Below, in pieces: positions 34,960-44,157 of a stretch of 64,000 nucleotides of DNA. The stretch is from Vibrio sinus (lineage in GTDB: Bacteria; Pseudomonadota; Gammaproteobacteria; Enterobacterales; Vibrionaceae): assembly GCF_023634645.1 (NCBI RefSeq), contig NZ_JAMKMR010000001.1:310001-374000 (forward strand), given 5' to 3'. How positions within the stretch are numbered: position 1 is the stretch's first letter; each line of letters begins with the position of its first letter. The translations under genes and the position numbers were made by a program. The notes beneath the pieces were generated by a model that saw only the letters and a list, made by a program, of their open reading frames with translations, did no database searches and was not told the origin of the DNA.

Positions 34960-36087
34960 TTAACCGCGATAATAACGTTGTGGAACAAACGGCATCTTTT
35001 CAACGGTCATCGGCAGTTGTTTACCTCTGACTTCAGCGAACACTTCTGTACCAATGGATGCAAGATCAGCGCGAATATACGCCATTGACACTGGCTTGCC
35101 TGCATTCGGACCCGCAGTACCACTCGTCACGACCCCAATTTTAGCGCCTTCAGCGTCAAACAACTCGACGCCTTCACGAACCGGTGCTTTAGTCTGCCCA
35201 ACAAGGCCAACACGCTTGCGAGTCACGTCTTTGGTCGCTATTTGATTTAAAATGATCTCTGCACCTGGGAATCCACCAGCTCTTTCACCATCAGCACGTC
35301 GTATTTTGCTAATCCCCCACAAGAGACTCGCTTCAACTGGTGTCGTCGTCGTATCAAGATCATGGCCGTACAAACATAGGCCACATTCCAAACGCAGAGA
35401 ATCTCGAGCTCCCAAGCCAATCCATTCTACTTCTTCGTATGCGGTAAGCTTACGTGCCAAAGATTCAGCATGTTCGCTCGGTACTGAGATTTCATAACCA
35501 TCTTCCCCCGTATAACCGCTGCGACTAACATAGCATTCGATGCCATCCAGCTGAACCTTGTTAATATCCATAAATAGCATATCCGCCACTTCTGGTTGAA
35601 TATCGGCAAGAACCTGAGCCGCTTTTGGTCCTTGTAATGCTAACAGTGCACGGTCTTCGATCACTTCCAGTTTTACATCACCTGGTAAGTGTTTGGAGAT
35701 ATGTGCGATGTCTTGCTCTTTACAAGCAGCATTCACCACGAGGAAAAGGTGATCGCCAAAATTCGCAACCATAAGGTCATCAAGAATACCACCCTGCTCG
35801 TTAGTAAAGAACGCATAACGCTGCTTACCTTGTGGAAGGTCAATAATATCAACCGGAACCAACGACTCCATAAGCTTCGCCGCACCATCTCCATGTAGCC
35901 TTAGCTGCCCCATGTGCGATACGTCGAACAAACCAGCTGCATCGCGCGTATGCAAATGTTCTTTCTTAACCCCTAATGGGTATTGCACTGGCATTTCATA
36001 CCCTGCAAATGGAACCATTTTTGCGCCACTCTCTACGTGTAGTGAGAACAATGGCGTTTGCAATAACTTTTCGGATTCTTGAGTCAT
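34960..36087 (-). CDS. gcvT: glycine cleavage system aminomethyltransferase (T-protein)
   Basis: GcvT takes the aminomethyl group from lipoylated GcvH, releases ammonia and makes methylene-tetrahydrofolate. The 375-residue sequence shows the folate-binding and catalytic features GLFDVSHMGQ, RSGYTGEDGYE and GLGARDSLRLECGLCLYGHDLD. A GGAG Shine-Dalgarno lies 7 bp before the ATG at 36087, behind a leader hairpin and tandem PurR-like boxes. It is on the strand opposite to glyA-gcvH-gcvP, so the four genes form two units around a regulator. Confidence 0.96.
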   Translation of the reverse strand: MTQESEKLLQTPLFSLHVESGAKMVPFAGYEMPVQYPLGVKKEHLHTRDAAGLFDVSHMGQLRLHGDGAAKLMESLVPVDIIDLPQGKQRYAFFTNEQGGILDDLMVANFGDHLFLVVNAACKEQDIAHISKHLPGDVKLEVIEDRALLALQGPKAAQVLADIQPEVADMLFMDINKVQLDGIECYVSRSGYTGEDGYEISVPSEHAESLARKLTAYEEVEWIGLGARDSLRLECGLCLYGHDLDTTTTPVEASLLWGISKIRRADGERAGGFPGAEIILNQIATKDVTRKRVGLVGQTKAPVREGVELFDAEGAKIGVVTSGTAGPNAGKPVSMAYIRADLASIGTEVFAEVRGKQLPMTVEKMPFVPQRYYRG

Positions 36088-36104
36088 TAGTATTCTCCAT
36101 ATAA

Positions 36105-36132
36105 GGGTTAATTCGTGACCCCGAATTAGCCC
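36105..36132 (-). promoter_or_regulatory. hairpin in the gcvT leader
   Basis: TAATTCG and CGAATTA with outer GGG and CCC give a stem of about ten pairs with one mismatch and a GGGTCA loop, ending 18 bases before the gcvT start codon. It does not match the glycine riboswitch fold that precedes gcv genes in many Vibrio. Possible translation control; function unknown. Confidence 0.45.
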
Positions 36133-36315
36133 CTATCCAGTTTCGGTTGTTTTCAGTGTTTCCTATAATCAACAAGAGTGCCCGGCTTTTTCGATTTTAA
36201 CAAGTAAAAAACCAACACAACCCCACATTGATAACATTTAAGAAACAAAAGTAGCATTGCTAAATATTGGTAATATCGCCCCTAATAAAGAGGAAGTTTC
36301 ATCGTCCAGATTGTG

Positions 36316-36352
36316 AGCAAACGATTGCTGCATTTTAAGCAAACGTTTGCCT
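36316..36352. promoter_or_regulatory. tandem PurR-like operators upstream of gcvT
   Basis: AGCAAACGATTGCT (36316-36329) and AAGCAAACGTTTGCCT (36337-36352) both fit the PurR box ACGCAAACGTTTGCGT in the central 12 bases; the second has a perfect GCAAACGTTTGC core. Their centres are 22 bp apart, two helical turns. PurR represses gcv and glyA in Escherichia coli, so control of gcvT by purine levels is plausible. Confidence 0.65.
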
Positions 36353-36382
36353 TCACTATTGGAAATTTAGTTTTATAAATAA

Positions 36383-37006
36383 CTATCTTGCTGTAACCCA
36401 TAAAATGTGCGCGTCATCATCACTTACTGACACCAACATATGCCCCATATTGGCGTCGTAATAAACACTATCACCTTGCGCCATTTTTACCGGTTCATAA
36501 AACTCAGAGTAAAATAAAATCTCCCCAGAAAGTATGAGAAGAAACTCTTCTCCGTCGTGTCGAACCCAATCGTTATACTCTTCAAAATTGCGAGCTCGGA
36601 TACGACTTTTGAACGGCATCATCTTCTTATTTGAAAGTTGTGTTGCCAAGAGCTCGTGCTCATAAGTGGGGGTTGGATGAGGCTTCCCTTCCCCTACACG
36701 GTTTAACTCCCTTCGCCCTGTTGCCACTTTTTTCTTAGGTGGTTCAAAGAGTTGAGGCATGTCGATTTGTAGGCCATTCGCAAGCTTTTGCATTGCTTGA
36801 AAGGTTGGGGAAATCTGTTCGTTTTCGATTTTACTCAGTGTAGAACGCGCAAGCCCTGTTCTCTGACTTGCTTCTTCCAAGGTGATTCCGAGCGTTAAAC
36901 GTATCTTTTTAATTCGCTCTCCTAGCTGCATTGGCGCAATGTTTCCTTCGCCAGATTCTCTGGATAACTTTATCGATGGATATTCACTCAAGGTGTCTTT
37001 TGACAT
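36383..37006 (-). CDS. XRE-family regulator with C-terminal cupin domain
   Basis: A 207-residue regulator. Residues 28-84 form the XRE helix-turn-helix (LGERIKKIRLTLGITLEEASQRTGLARSTLSKIENEQISP) and residues about 130-205 a cupin barrel (WVRHDGEEFLLILSGEILFYSEFYEPVKMAQGDSVYYDANMGHM) that could bind a small ligand. Proteins of this architecture near amino-acid genes often respond to the pathway metabolite. It lies between gcvT and the divergent glyA-gcvH-gcvP unit, so it probably controls the glycine cleavage genes, with glycine or serine as a possible ligand; this is inference. Confidence 0.88.
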   Translation of the reverse strand: MSKDTLSEYPSIKLSRESGEGNIAPMQLGERIKKIRLTLGITLEEASQRTGLARSTLSKIENEQISPTFQAMQKLANGLQIDMPQLFEPPKKKVATGRRELNRVGEGKPHPTPTYEHELLATQLSNKKMMPFKSRIRARNFEEYNDWVRHDGEEFLLILSGEILFYSEFYEPVKMAQGDSVYYDANMGHMLVSVSDDDAHILWVTAR

Positions 37007-37391
37007 ACCTTTTCCCTCTCAATATTAGACGTCCTACTCAACAATTCAGCGACGGCAATAATCGGCAATTTCTCACCTTACCTGTTCTTCTATTAAAGCG
37101 TACTTTAATCAACTTTTAAAGAATTCATGTTTCGTATAGGAAATTTTTGATTGATTGTTGGCAAAACACAGGGTATGTTACTGGCTTGTTAGTTGATGAG
37201 ATGTGCGCTCTATTTTGAGCAAATGAGAATGTTAACATTTACATTACTCATTTTTGCCCAACTTTTAGGGAAAATAAGTTGCCTGCTCTGACTCCTAATC
37301 ATTGAGTCAACGTGCAGTTGTTAGTATAGGCCTAGCAAACCGACAACCACATAGAACACTCGGTGTGCTACAAAATCGGAAGGTCCTCAGT
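37007..37391. other. divergent control region upstream of glyA
   Basis: This 385-bp stretch separates the XRE-cupin regulator from glyA and should hold both promoters. I searched for glycine riboswitch elements and found none that convince. TTTGAGCAAATGAG near 37217 loosely resembles half of the PurR-like box. The sequence is otherwise AT-rich and gene-free. Confidence 0.5.
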
Positions 37392-38687
37392 ATGAATAAC
37401 ACATACAACAATCACAGCTTAGAAAGCTTTTTCACTACCAATTTAAACGCTACCGATGATGCGGTCTTCGCTGCTGTACAAAACGAAAACCAAAGACAAA
37501 ATGAGCAAATCGAGCTAATTGCCTCTGAAAACATCGTATCTAAAGCCGTCATGCAAACACAAGGCACGTGCTTAACCAACAAGTATGCAGAAGGTTATCC
37601 AGGCCGACGTTACTATGGCGGTTGTGAACATGTAGACACAGTAGAAGCGATTGCTATCGAACGCGCCAAGCAGCTATTTAACTGTGAGTACGCAAATGTT
37701 CAACCTCACTCTGGCGCTCAAGCCAACGGCGCGGTTAAACTCGCACTATTAAAGCCAGGTGACACGATTTTAGGCATGTCATTAGACGCTGGTGGCCACC
37801 TAACGCATGGCGCGCGCCCTGCACTGTCTGGAAAGTGGTTTAACGCCGTTCAATATGGTGTCAGTCAAGACACGCTAGAAATCGATTACGATGCTGTCCG
37901 TGAGCTGGCTATCGAGCACAAGCCACAGCTTATCATTGCGGGTGGTTCTGCTATCCCACGCACTATTGATTTCGCTAAATTTAGAGCCATTGCTGATGAA
38001 GTGGGCGCTTTGCTCATGGTTGATATGGCCCACATCGCGGGATTAATCGCAACCGGTGCACACCCTAGCCCACTTCCGCATGCTCACGTTGTCACTACGA
38101 CAACTCACAAAACATTGCGCGGCCCACGTGGTGGTATGATTCTGACTAACCACGAAGATATTAATAAGAAAATCAATTCCGCAGTGTTCCCCGGCTTACA
38201 GGGTGGGCCTCTCATGCACGTTATCGCAGCAAAAGCCGTAGCTTTTGGTGAAGCGATGGGGCCTGAGTTCAACTCTTACATTGATTCGGTCATCAATAAC
38301 GCGAAAGTGCTTGCCGAAGTACTTCAAGCGCGGGGCTGTGATATCGTCACAGGTGGCACGGATACCCATTTGATGCTGGTTGACCTACGTCCAAAAGGCC
38401 TGAAAGGTAACCAAGTCGAAGAAGCCTTGGAGCGTGCTGGGATCACATGTAACAAAAATGGCATTCCATTTGATACTGAAAAGCCTATGATTACTTCGGG
38501 TATCCGTTTGGGTACACCAGCTGGAACCAGTCGAGGTTTTGGTGCAGACGAGTTCAAACTCATCGGTGAGTGGATAGGTGATGTATTGGATGGGTTAGTA
38601 GAGAGCCCAGAAGGTAATTCAGACGTTGAAAGTAAAGTTCGTAAACAAGTGAAAGAACTTTGCCGCCGCTATCCCCTTTACCAATAA
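37392..38687 (+). CDS. glyA: serine hydroxymethyltransferase (gcv-linked)
   Basis: A PLP enzyme that interconverts serine and glycine with tetrahydrofolate. The PLP lysine is in [25 protein letters not shown] and the YPGRRYYGG block are also diagnostic. From the ATG at 37392 it has 431 residues, and GGAAGG lies upstream. The N-terminus ([19 protein letters not shown]) is longer than in the main GlyA, and its place in the gcv cluster suggests it is the second, catabolic copy that drains the methylene-THF and glycine made or used by the cleavage system. gcvH follows 39 bp later. Confidence 0.94.
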   Translation: MNNTYNNHSLESFFTTNLNATDDAVFAAVQNENQRQNEQIELIASENIVSKAVMQTQGTCLTNKYAEGYPGRRYYGGCEHVDTVEAIAIERAKQLFNCEYANVQPHSGAQANGAVKLALLKPGDTILGMSLDAGGHLTHGARPALSGKWFNAVQYGVSQDTLEIDYDAVRELAIEHKPQLIIAGGSAIPRTIDFAKFRAIADEVGALLMVDMAHIAGLIATGAHPSPLPHAHVVTTTTHKTLRGPRGGMILTNHEDINKKINSAVFPGLQGGPLMHVIAAKAVAFGEAMGPEFNSYIDSVINNAKVLAEVLQARGCDIVTGGTDTHLMLVDLRPKGLKGNQVEEALERAGITCNKNGIPFDTEKPMITSGIRLGTPAGTSRGFGADEFKLIGEWIGDVLDGLVESPEGNSDVESKVRKQVKELCRRYPLYQ

Positions 38688-38726
38688 ATAATTTTAAATC
38701 CTTTTAGCTATTTTGGAGACAAAGCA

Positions 38727-39107
38727 ATGGATAACACACTGAAGTTCGCAGATAGTCACGAGTGGGTTAGAGACAACGGCGACGGCACTGTAACTATCGG
38801 TATTTCACAACATGCGCAAGAGATGCTAGGTGACGTCGTATTCGTAGACCTGCCTGAAGTAGAAAGCGAAATTGACGCAGGTGATAGCTTCTCTTTGGTT
38901 GAATCTGTAAAAGCAGCTTCTGACATCTATGCCCCCGTCACTGGTGAAGTCATTGAAATCAATGAAGAGCTAGAAGACAGCCCAGAGCTCATAAATGAAG
39001 AGCCGTATGAAGGTGGTTGGATAGTGAAAGTCAAACTTTCTGACGAATCAGAGCTTGCTAATCTGAAAAATGCAGAAGAATACCAAAACTCTATCGAAGA
39101 AGAGTAA
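38727..39107 (+). CDS. gcvH: glycine cleavage system H protein
   Basis: The small lipoyl carrier of the glycine cleavage complex, 126 residues. The lipoylation lysine lies in [22 protein letters not shown] (about residue 64). GGAG precedes the ATG. It is followed by a terminator-like hairpin and then gcvP. Confidence 0.97.
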   Translation: MDNTLKFADSHEWVRDNGDGTVTIGISQHAQEMLGDVVFVDLPEVESEIDAGDSFSLVESVKAASDIYAPVTGEVIEINEELEDSPELINEEPYEGGWIVKVKLSDESELANLKNAEEYQNSIEEE

Positions 39108-39122
39108 ACAATAAACATTATT

Positions 39123-39150
39123 AAGCTGTCCATTTTTGGGCAGCTTTTTT
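39123..39150 (+). terminator. terminator-like hairpin between gcvH and gcvP
   Basis: AAGCTGTCC pairs with GGGCAGCTT (one G-T) and is followed by six T. It lies 15 bp after the gcvH stop and 99 bp before gcvP. It may set the lower yield of the very large gcvP mRNA relative to gcvH, or end a separate transcript. Confidence 0.8.
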
Positions 39151-39248
39151 ACAGGTTCTCGTTTTTGTACCAATTGGTATACTTAAAGATATCAATGTAG
39201 GCACTGCGCCAATCATTGATAACTGAACCTTTAGAAGGTAAAGGATCC

Positions 39249-42128
39249 ATGACTGATATACTTCAAAGCCCGCTTCTTAAGCAGCTGGGAACTCAAAATG
39301 AATTTGTTGGCCGACACAATGGCCCCAACAAAGCTGACCAACAAAAAATGTTGGATGCGATTAATGTTGCTAACCTTGACGCACTAATCGATGACACAGT
39401 CCCAAGCCAAATTCGTGTAGAAAAACCACTGTCTCTTGCTGAGTCCCTGAGCGAAGCAGATATGCTTGAGACAATGAAAGCGTTCGCCAGCCAAAACCAA
39501 GTGAAGCGTACGTTTATCGGTCAAGGGTATTACAACACCTTTACGCCAAACGTCATCCTACGCAATGTGCTAGAAAATCCAGGTTGGTATACCGCATACA
39601 CACCTTATCAACCAGAAATATCTCAAGGCCGCCTAGAAGCTCTGCTTAACTTCCAACAGATGGTCATGGATCTCACGGGCATGGAGATCGCTAATGCATC
39701 TTTGCTCGACGAAGCCACTGCCGCCGCAGAAGCAATGACTTTGTGTAAACGTGCTGGCAAAAGCAAAAGCAAAGTATTCTTCGTTGCAGACGATGTTCAT
39801 CCTCAAACGATAGAAGTCGTTAAGACGCGTGCTGAATACATAGGTTTCGACGTACAAATTGGTGCTTTAGAAACATTGGCTGAACAAGACGTATTTGGCG
39901 CGCTGGTTCAATATCCAAGCACTACCGGCGAAATCCGTGATCTGACGGATCTTATTGCTAAAGCTCAAGCTAATAAAATCGTCGTTGCCGTTGCCACAGA
40001 TCTACTCGCAAGTGCGTTGCTAAAACCTGCTGGCGAAATGGGTGCAGATGTCGTCATTGGCTCAGCTCAACGCTTCGGTGTACCAATGGGTTATGGCGGT
40101 CCACATGCAGCATTTATGGCGACTCGCGATAAACATAAGCGTACTATGCCTGGCCGAGTTATTGGTGTGTCTATTGATTCAAATGGTAACCAAGCTTTGC
40201 GTATGGCGATGCAGACACGTGAGCAGCACATACGCCGTGAAAAAGCCACTTCAAACATATGTACAGCCCAAGCTCTACTGGCCAACATGGCAGCATTTTA
40301 CGCGGTTTTCCATGGTTCAGAAGGTTTACGTACCATCGCTCGTCGCACTCACCACATGACTGCGATTCTTGCTGCAGGCCTCACTAAGTCCGGCTACGAA
40401 TTGGCCCACAATAGCTTCTTCGACACAATCACCATAAATACTGGCACTCAAACCGCCGATATTTACAGCAAAGCGCAACAATCTGACATCAACTTACGTA
40501 AGTTCTCAGATAAACTTGGCATCAGCCTTGATGAAACAACGACCGTTGCTGATATTGATGCCCTCTTTAAGGTGTTTAACATTAAAGAAGACATTGCTGC
40601 GCTTTCCACAGAAATAGAGCAAAACGAATTTGCTGCTATTCCAGAAGCATGTCGACGCCAGTCTTCTTTCCTCACACACCCTGTGTTCAATACTCATCAC
40701 AGCGAAACGCAAATGATGCGTTACCTGAAGCAGCTAGAAAATAAAGATTTCTCCCTCACACACGGCATGATCCCGCTAGGCAGCTGTACGATGAAACTCA
40801 ACGCGGCTGCAGAGATGATTCCTGTGACTTGGCCAGAGTTCGGATCTATCCACCCATTTGCTCCTCTAGAGCAAGCGGCAGGCTACACTGCTCTAGCTGA
40901 AGATCTAAAGCAGAAGCTTTGTGAAATTACGGGTTACGATGATTTCTCACTGCAGCCAAACTCAGGCGCATCTGGTGAATACGCTGGCCTTATCGCTATT
41001 CAACGCTACCACGCAAGTCGCGGCGAAGGTCACCGTAACGTATGTTTGATCCCAAGTTCAGCGCACGGTACAAACCCAGCAACTGCGTCTATGGTTTCGA
41101 TGAAAGTCGTGGTGGTCAAGTGTGATGATAACGGCAACATCGATATGGCCGATCTTGAAGCTAAGATTGAGAAACACCAAGACAACCTGTCTAGCATCAT
41201 GATCACTTATCCTTCTACACACGGTGTGTACGAAGAGCAAGTCAAAGAAGTGTGCGAGAAAATTCACGCAGCAGGCGGTCAGGTTTACCTAGACGGAGCC
41301 AATATGAATGCTCAGGTTGGTTTAACCTCTCCAGGATTCATCGGTTCTGATGTTTCTCACTTGAACCTGCACAAAACATTCTGTATTCCACATGGTGGTG
41401 GCGGTCCAGGTATGGGGCCAATAGGCGTGAAATCGCATCTCGCCCCTTTCTTACCTGGACATATTGAAAATGGTGTGCAAGGAAAAGACTACGCGGTTTC
41501 CGCAGCCGATCTAGGCAGCGCTTCAATCTTACCAATTTCATGGGCCTATATTGCCATGATGGGTGCAGAAGGACTTACCGATGCAACGAAAGTCGCAATT
41601 CTGAACGCGAACTACGTGATGGAGAAACTGCTCCCTCACTACCCTGTTCTTTATCGCGGCACCAATGGCCGTGTCGCTCATGAATGCATTATCGATATTC
41701 GTCCATTGAAAGAAGAAACTGGCATCAGCGAAGAAGATGTGGCTAAACGCTTAATGGATTACGGTTTTCACGCGCCAACCATGTCTTTCCCTGTTGCGGG
41801 TACACTGATGATTGAGCCAACAGAATCAGAAGATCTGGAAGAGCTTGACCGCTTCTGTGAAGCCATGATCGCAATTCGCCATGAAATGACCGCGGTAAAA
41901 GAAGGTAAATGGCCGTTAGATAATAACCCATTAGTGAATGCGCCTCATACACAAGTTGACCTGTCTGCCGATGAGTGGAACCGTCCATACTCACGTGAGT
42001 TAGGCTGCTTCCCGTCAGCATCGACAAAAATTTGGAAGTATTGGCCAACAGTCAACCGTGTCGACAATGTTTACGGCGACCGTAACTTGATCTGCTCATG
42101 CCCTAGCATCGAGAATTATGAAGATTAG
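39249..42128 (+). CDS. gcvP: glycine dehydrogenase (decarboxylating), P-protein
   Basis: The PLP enzyme that decarboxylates glycine and loads the aminomethyl group on GcvH-lipoyl. From the ATG at 39249 (after AAGG and AAAGGA) it has 959 residues, against 957 in Escherichia coli. It is a fused single-chain form: the N-terminal half starts FVGRHNGP, and the C-terminal half holds the PLP lysine in [23 protein letters not shown] and the [13 protein letters not shown] block. It ends the + unit of the gcv cluster. Confidence 0.97.
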   Translation: MTDILQSPLLKQLGTQNEFVGRHNGPNKADQQKMLDAINVANLDALIDDTVPSQIRVEKPLSLAESLSEADMLETMKAFASQNQVKRTFIGQGYYNTFTPNVILRNVLENPGWYTAYTPYQPEISQGRLEALLNFQQMVMDLTGMEIANASLLDEATAAAEAMTLCKRAGKSKSKVFFVADDVHPQTIEVVKTRAEYIGFDVQIGALETLAEQDVFGALVQYPSTTGEIRDLTDLIAKAQANKIVVAVATDLLASALLKPAGEMGADVVIGSAQRFGVPMGYGGPHAAFMATRDKHKRTMPGRVIGVSIDSNGNQALRMAMQTREQHIRREKATSNICTAQALLANMAAFYAVFHGSEGLRTIARRTHHMTAILAAGLTKSGYELAHNSFFDTITINTGTQTADIYSKAQQSDINLRKFSDKLGISLDETTTVADIDALFKVFNIKEDIAALSTEIEQNEFAAIPEACRRQSSFLTHPVFNTHHSETQMMRYLKQLENKDFSLTHGMIPLGSCTMKLNAAAEMIPVTWPEFGSIHPFAPLEQAAGYTALAEDLKQKLCEITGYDDFSLQPNSGASGEYAGLIAIQRYHASRGEGHRNVCLIPSSAHGTNPATASMVSMKVVVVKCDDNGNIDMADLEAKIEKHQDNLSSIMITYPSTHGVYEEQVKEVCEKIHAAGGQVYLDGANMNAQVGLTSPGFIGSDVSHLNLHKTFCIPHGGGGPGMGPIGVKSHLAPFLPGHIENGVQGKDYAVSAADLGSASILPISWAYIAMMGAEGLTDATKVAILNANYVMEKLLPHYPVLYRGTNGRVAHECIIDIRPLKEETGISEEDVAKRLMDYGFHAPTMSFPVAGTLMIEPTESEDLEELDRFCEAMIAIRHEMTAVKEGKWPLDNNPLVNAPHTQVDLSADEWNRPYSRELGCFPSASTKIWKYWPTVNRVDNVYGDRNLICSCPSIENYED

Positions 42129-42144
42129 TACTCTTCTTTAATTA

Positions 42145-42170
42145 AAAAGGCGACTTAAATGTCGCCTTTT
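42145..42170 (+). terminator. Rho-independent terminator after gcvP
   Basis: AAAAGGCGAC and GTCGCCTTTT with a TTAAAT loop, then TTAATTTTTC. It lies 16 bp after the gcvP stop and can also serve the convergent LysR gene. Confidence 0.9.
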
Positions 42171-42193
42171 TTAATTTTTCAATCTGTTTATTT

Positions 42194-43132
42194 CTAACGT
42201 TTTAACATCTCAAAATAGCTTTTCATCATATCCAATATTTGATACGCACTATTTGACAGTGGTTTAGTACTTAAGTGGAAAACTGACAAAGGTATATCGT
42301 CAATTTCTATAGGTAGCTTTTGCAATATCCCACTCTTGACGTACTTTCTGGTTGAAATACTGGTCGACACCATAGCGGCTTGCCCAGATAGTACCAGCTT
42401 TAATCTCGCGTCAATATTATCAATTTGATAAAGCACACTGCCGTTAGCAACGATTTCCTTGTAATAATCGTTATAGAAATTATTCTTTGACGTTGCCAGC
42501 ACCTCGAGCTTTGGAAATGCCCATGGGAACATCGTCATATTGTCTTCTGTTTTAAGAAATGTGGCTTTCGGCGACACCACCGCGTTAACTTCAACGTCAA
42601 TAAAAGGTTTACATACCAACTGATCAACGCTATTTAAAATTTCTTTTGCGTCATCGTGGCAAATGAAAAAGTCTAGGTTGCCTTGCAATAAGTTTCGGTG
42701 CAAGGATGAAGGGTTACCCTCGGTAATAGAGACGCGTAGGTCGCTATATTTATCTGAAATAATTTTAGACATCAGCACACTACCAAGCGGTCCAACAATT
42801 TTTCCAAAACCGATTTTTACTTCACCAAAATCACCGTGATTGATCACATCAAGCACATTACAAATCGCTTTAGCTGAAGAGCACAGTTCTAAACATTTGG
42901 GGTACAATTGCTGTGCAGCATCCGTTGGATAGAAAAGTCGAGTATCTCGGTTAAACAACACGACGTTAAACTGCTTTTCTAAACTTTTTAGGCTTTTAGA
43001 TATGGTTGGCTGCGAGACATTACAATCCTTTGCAGCCTTTGAGATACTACCAAGCTCATAGACACTGACAAAGTATCGTATGTGATTAATGTTGATATTT
43101 TCAAACCCAGTTTTTCCAACCTTAGCCGTCAT
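42194..43132 (-). CDS. LysR-family transcriptional regulator
   Basis: A regulator with an N-terminal winged helix (NHIRYFVSVYELGSISKAAKDCNVSQPTISKSLKSLEKQF) and a substrate-binding effector domain. I set the start at the ATG at 43132 (312 residues), which places about 16 residues before the DNA-binding domain; a longer frame adds 28 more with no family match. No target gene is divergently placed within 300 bp, as upstream genes are on the same strand. The effector is unknown. Confidence 0.85.
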   Translation of the reverse strand: MTAKVGKTGFENININHIRYFVSVYELGSISKAAKDCNVSQPTISKSLKSLEKQFNVVLFNRDTRLFYPTDAAQQLYPKCLELCSSAKAICNVLDVINHGDFGEVKIGFGKIVGPLGSVLMSKIISDKYSDLRVSITEGNPSSLHRNLLQGNLDFFICHDDAKEILNSVDQLVCKPFIDVEVNAVVSPKATFLKTEDNMTMFPWAFPKLEVLATSKNNFYNDYYKEIVANGSVLYQIDNIDARLKLVLSGQAAMVSTSISTRKYVKSGILQKLPIEIDDIPLSVFHLSTKPLSNSAYQILDMMKSYFEMLKR

Positions 43133-43437
43133 AGAAATACTCTTAAAATTTAAAACGCAGCACACTGTATAATTAGAAATGTCAAAAGATTGTGAATTCA
43201 TTCCAAATGAACTCACAAAACTAAGCGCGCGATACTAACTGCTGTTACCAAATAACACAAGGTGAACCCGCTATTTACATCATGTAAACAAACGACAATC
43301 AAGGCATTTAAAAGCCAATGGTTGACTTTCAAACAACCGTATTAAGTCTAAGATACTTATTACATAACAAGGTATTAGTACCCATGTATATTTATATATC
43401 AAAGTGCTGAGTGATCAAAAGGCTTGTATTGATTTTT

Positions 43438-44157
43438 TTACATCTGAGTATACGGCTTGAGCATGGCCTCGATCGTTCCATCCAAATACATTTGTTTAAG
43501 TTGTTCGGACAATCGATTGATCACTTTGATTGGCACTTGTTTGTTACAGGCGATTCCGCGTAGTGTACTAAAAAAAGCTAGCCGCTGCTTGATTGAGTCA
43601 CTTTCTGACGACTGTCTCAATAAATAATTTGCGACGAGTATATCCGTCGCCCACACGTCGATACGTTGTCTACGTAGCTTATGTATATTTTGTTCATCTC
43701 GAATCGTCAGCTCAACATGAAACCCCTGACTTTGCAGGTATTGAGCAGTGGCACTTCCTAGATACGAGCCTATCCTTAACTTCGCAACATCATTAAGAGT
43801 CCGAATCGATGTGGTCGAGTCGGCATTAGTGAAAAACGCCGTCAGCGTTATTAAAATTGGGCTTACCCAGTGAAACTGCGATTCTCTTTCTTGGCTACGC
43901 TGAACGGGAAAAACACAACTATTGGGAAAGTGTTGCGCTGTCGCATAAGCTCGCTTCCACGGCATGATTGCAACTTTATACTCTAAACCTACATCTTTGA
44001 ATAACTTCGACACAATATCAACGGCCACGCCTGATATTCGCCCCCCAGATTGTTCTGCATAGGGTGGCTGCGCCTCGGTCAACAGTGTATAGGTTTGGGC
44101 ACTTACCGTTAACGAAGCAAATAAGAATGTGGCTACAAATGGTTTAAGCAGGTTCAT
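43438..44157 (-). CDS. periplasmic solute-binding protein, family 3 type
   Basis: A 239-residue exported protein: signal peptide of about 20 residues ending VSAQ, then the amino-acid binding protein fold of SBP family 3 (YTLLTEAQPPYAEQSGGRISGVAVDIVSKLFKDVGLEYKVAIMPWKRAYA). The PPYAE and PWKRA segments are typical of this Vibrio/Shewanella-rich subgroup, whose members rarely have linked ABC genes. It overlaps the gene upstream by 4 bp. No permease or ATPase gene is nearby, so its role as transporter part or sensor is open. Confidence 0.85.
   Translation of the reverse strand: MNLLKPFVATFLFASLTVSAQTYTLLTEAQPPYAEQSGGRISGVAVDIVSKLFKDVGLEYKVAIMPWKRAYATAQHFPNSCVFPVQRSQERESQFHWVSPILITLTAFFTNADSTTSIRTLNDVAKLRIGSYLGSATAQYLQSQGFHVELTIRDEQNIHKLRRQRIDVWATDILVANYLLRQSSESDSIKQRLAFFSTLRGIACNKQVPIKVINRLSEQLKQMYLDGTIEAMLKPYTQM

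Noticed and set aside
36088..37391. Glycine riboswitch expected upstream of gcvT or glyA
   Set aside because: I looked for the conserved glycine aptamer blocks on both strands and found none; only a simple hairpin and PurR-like boxes are visible.
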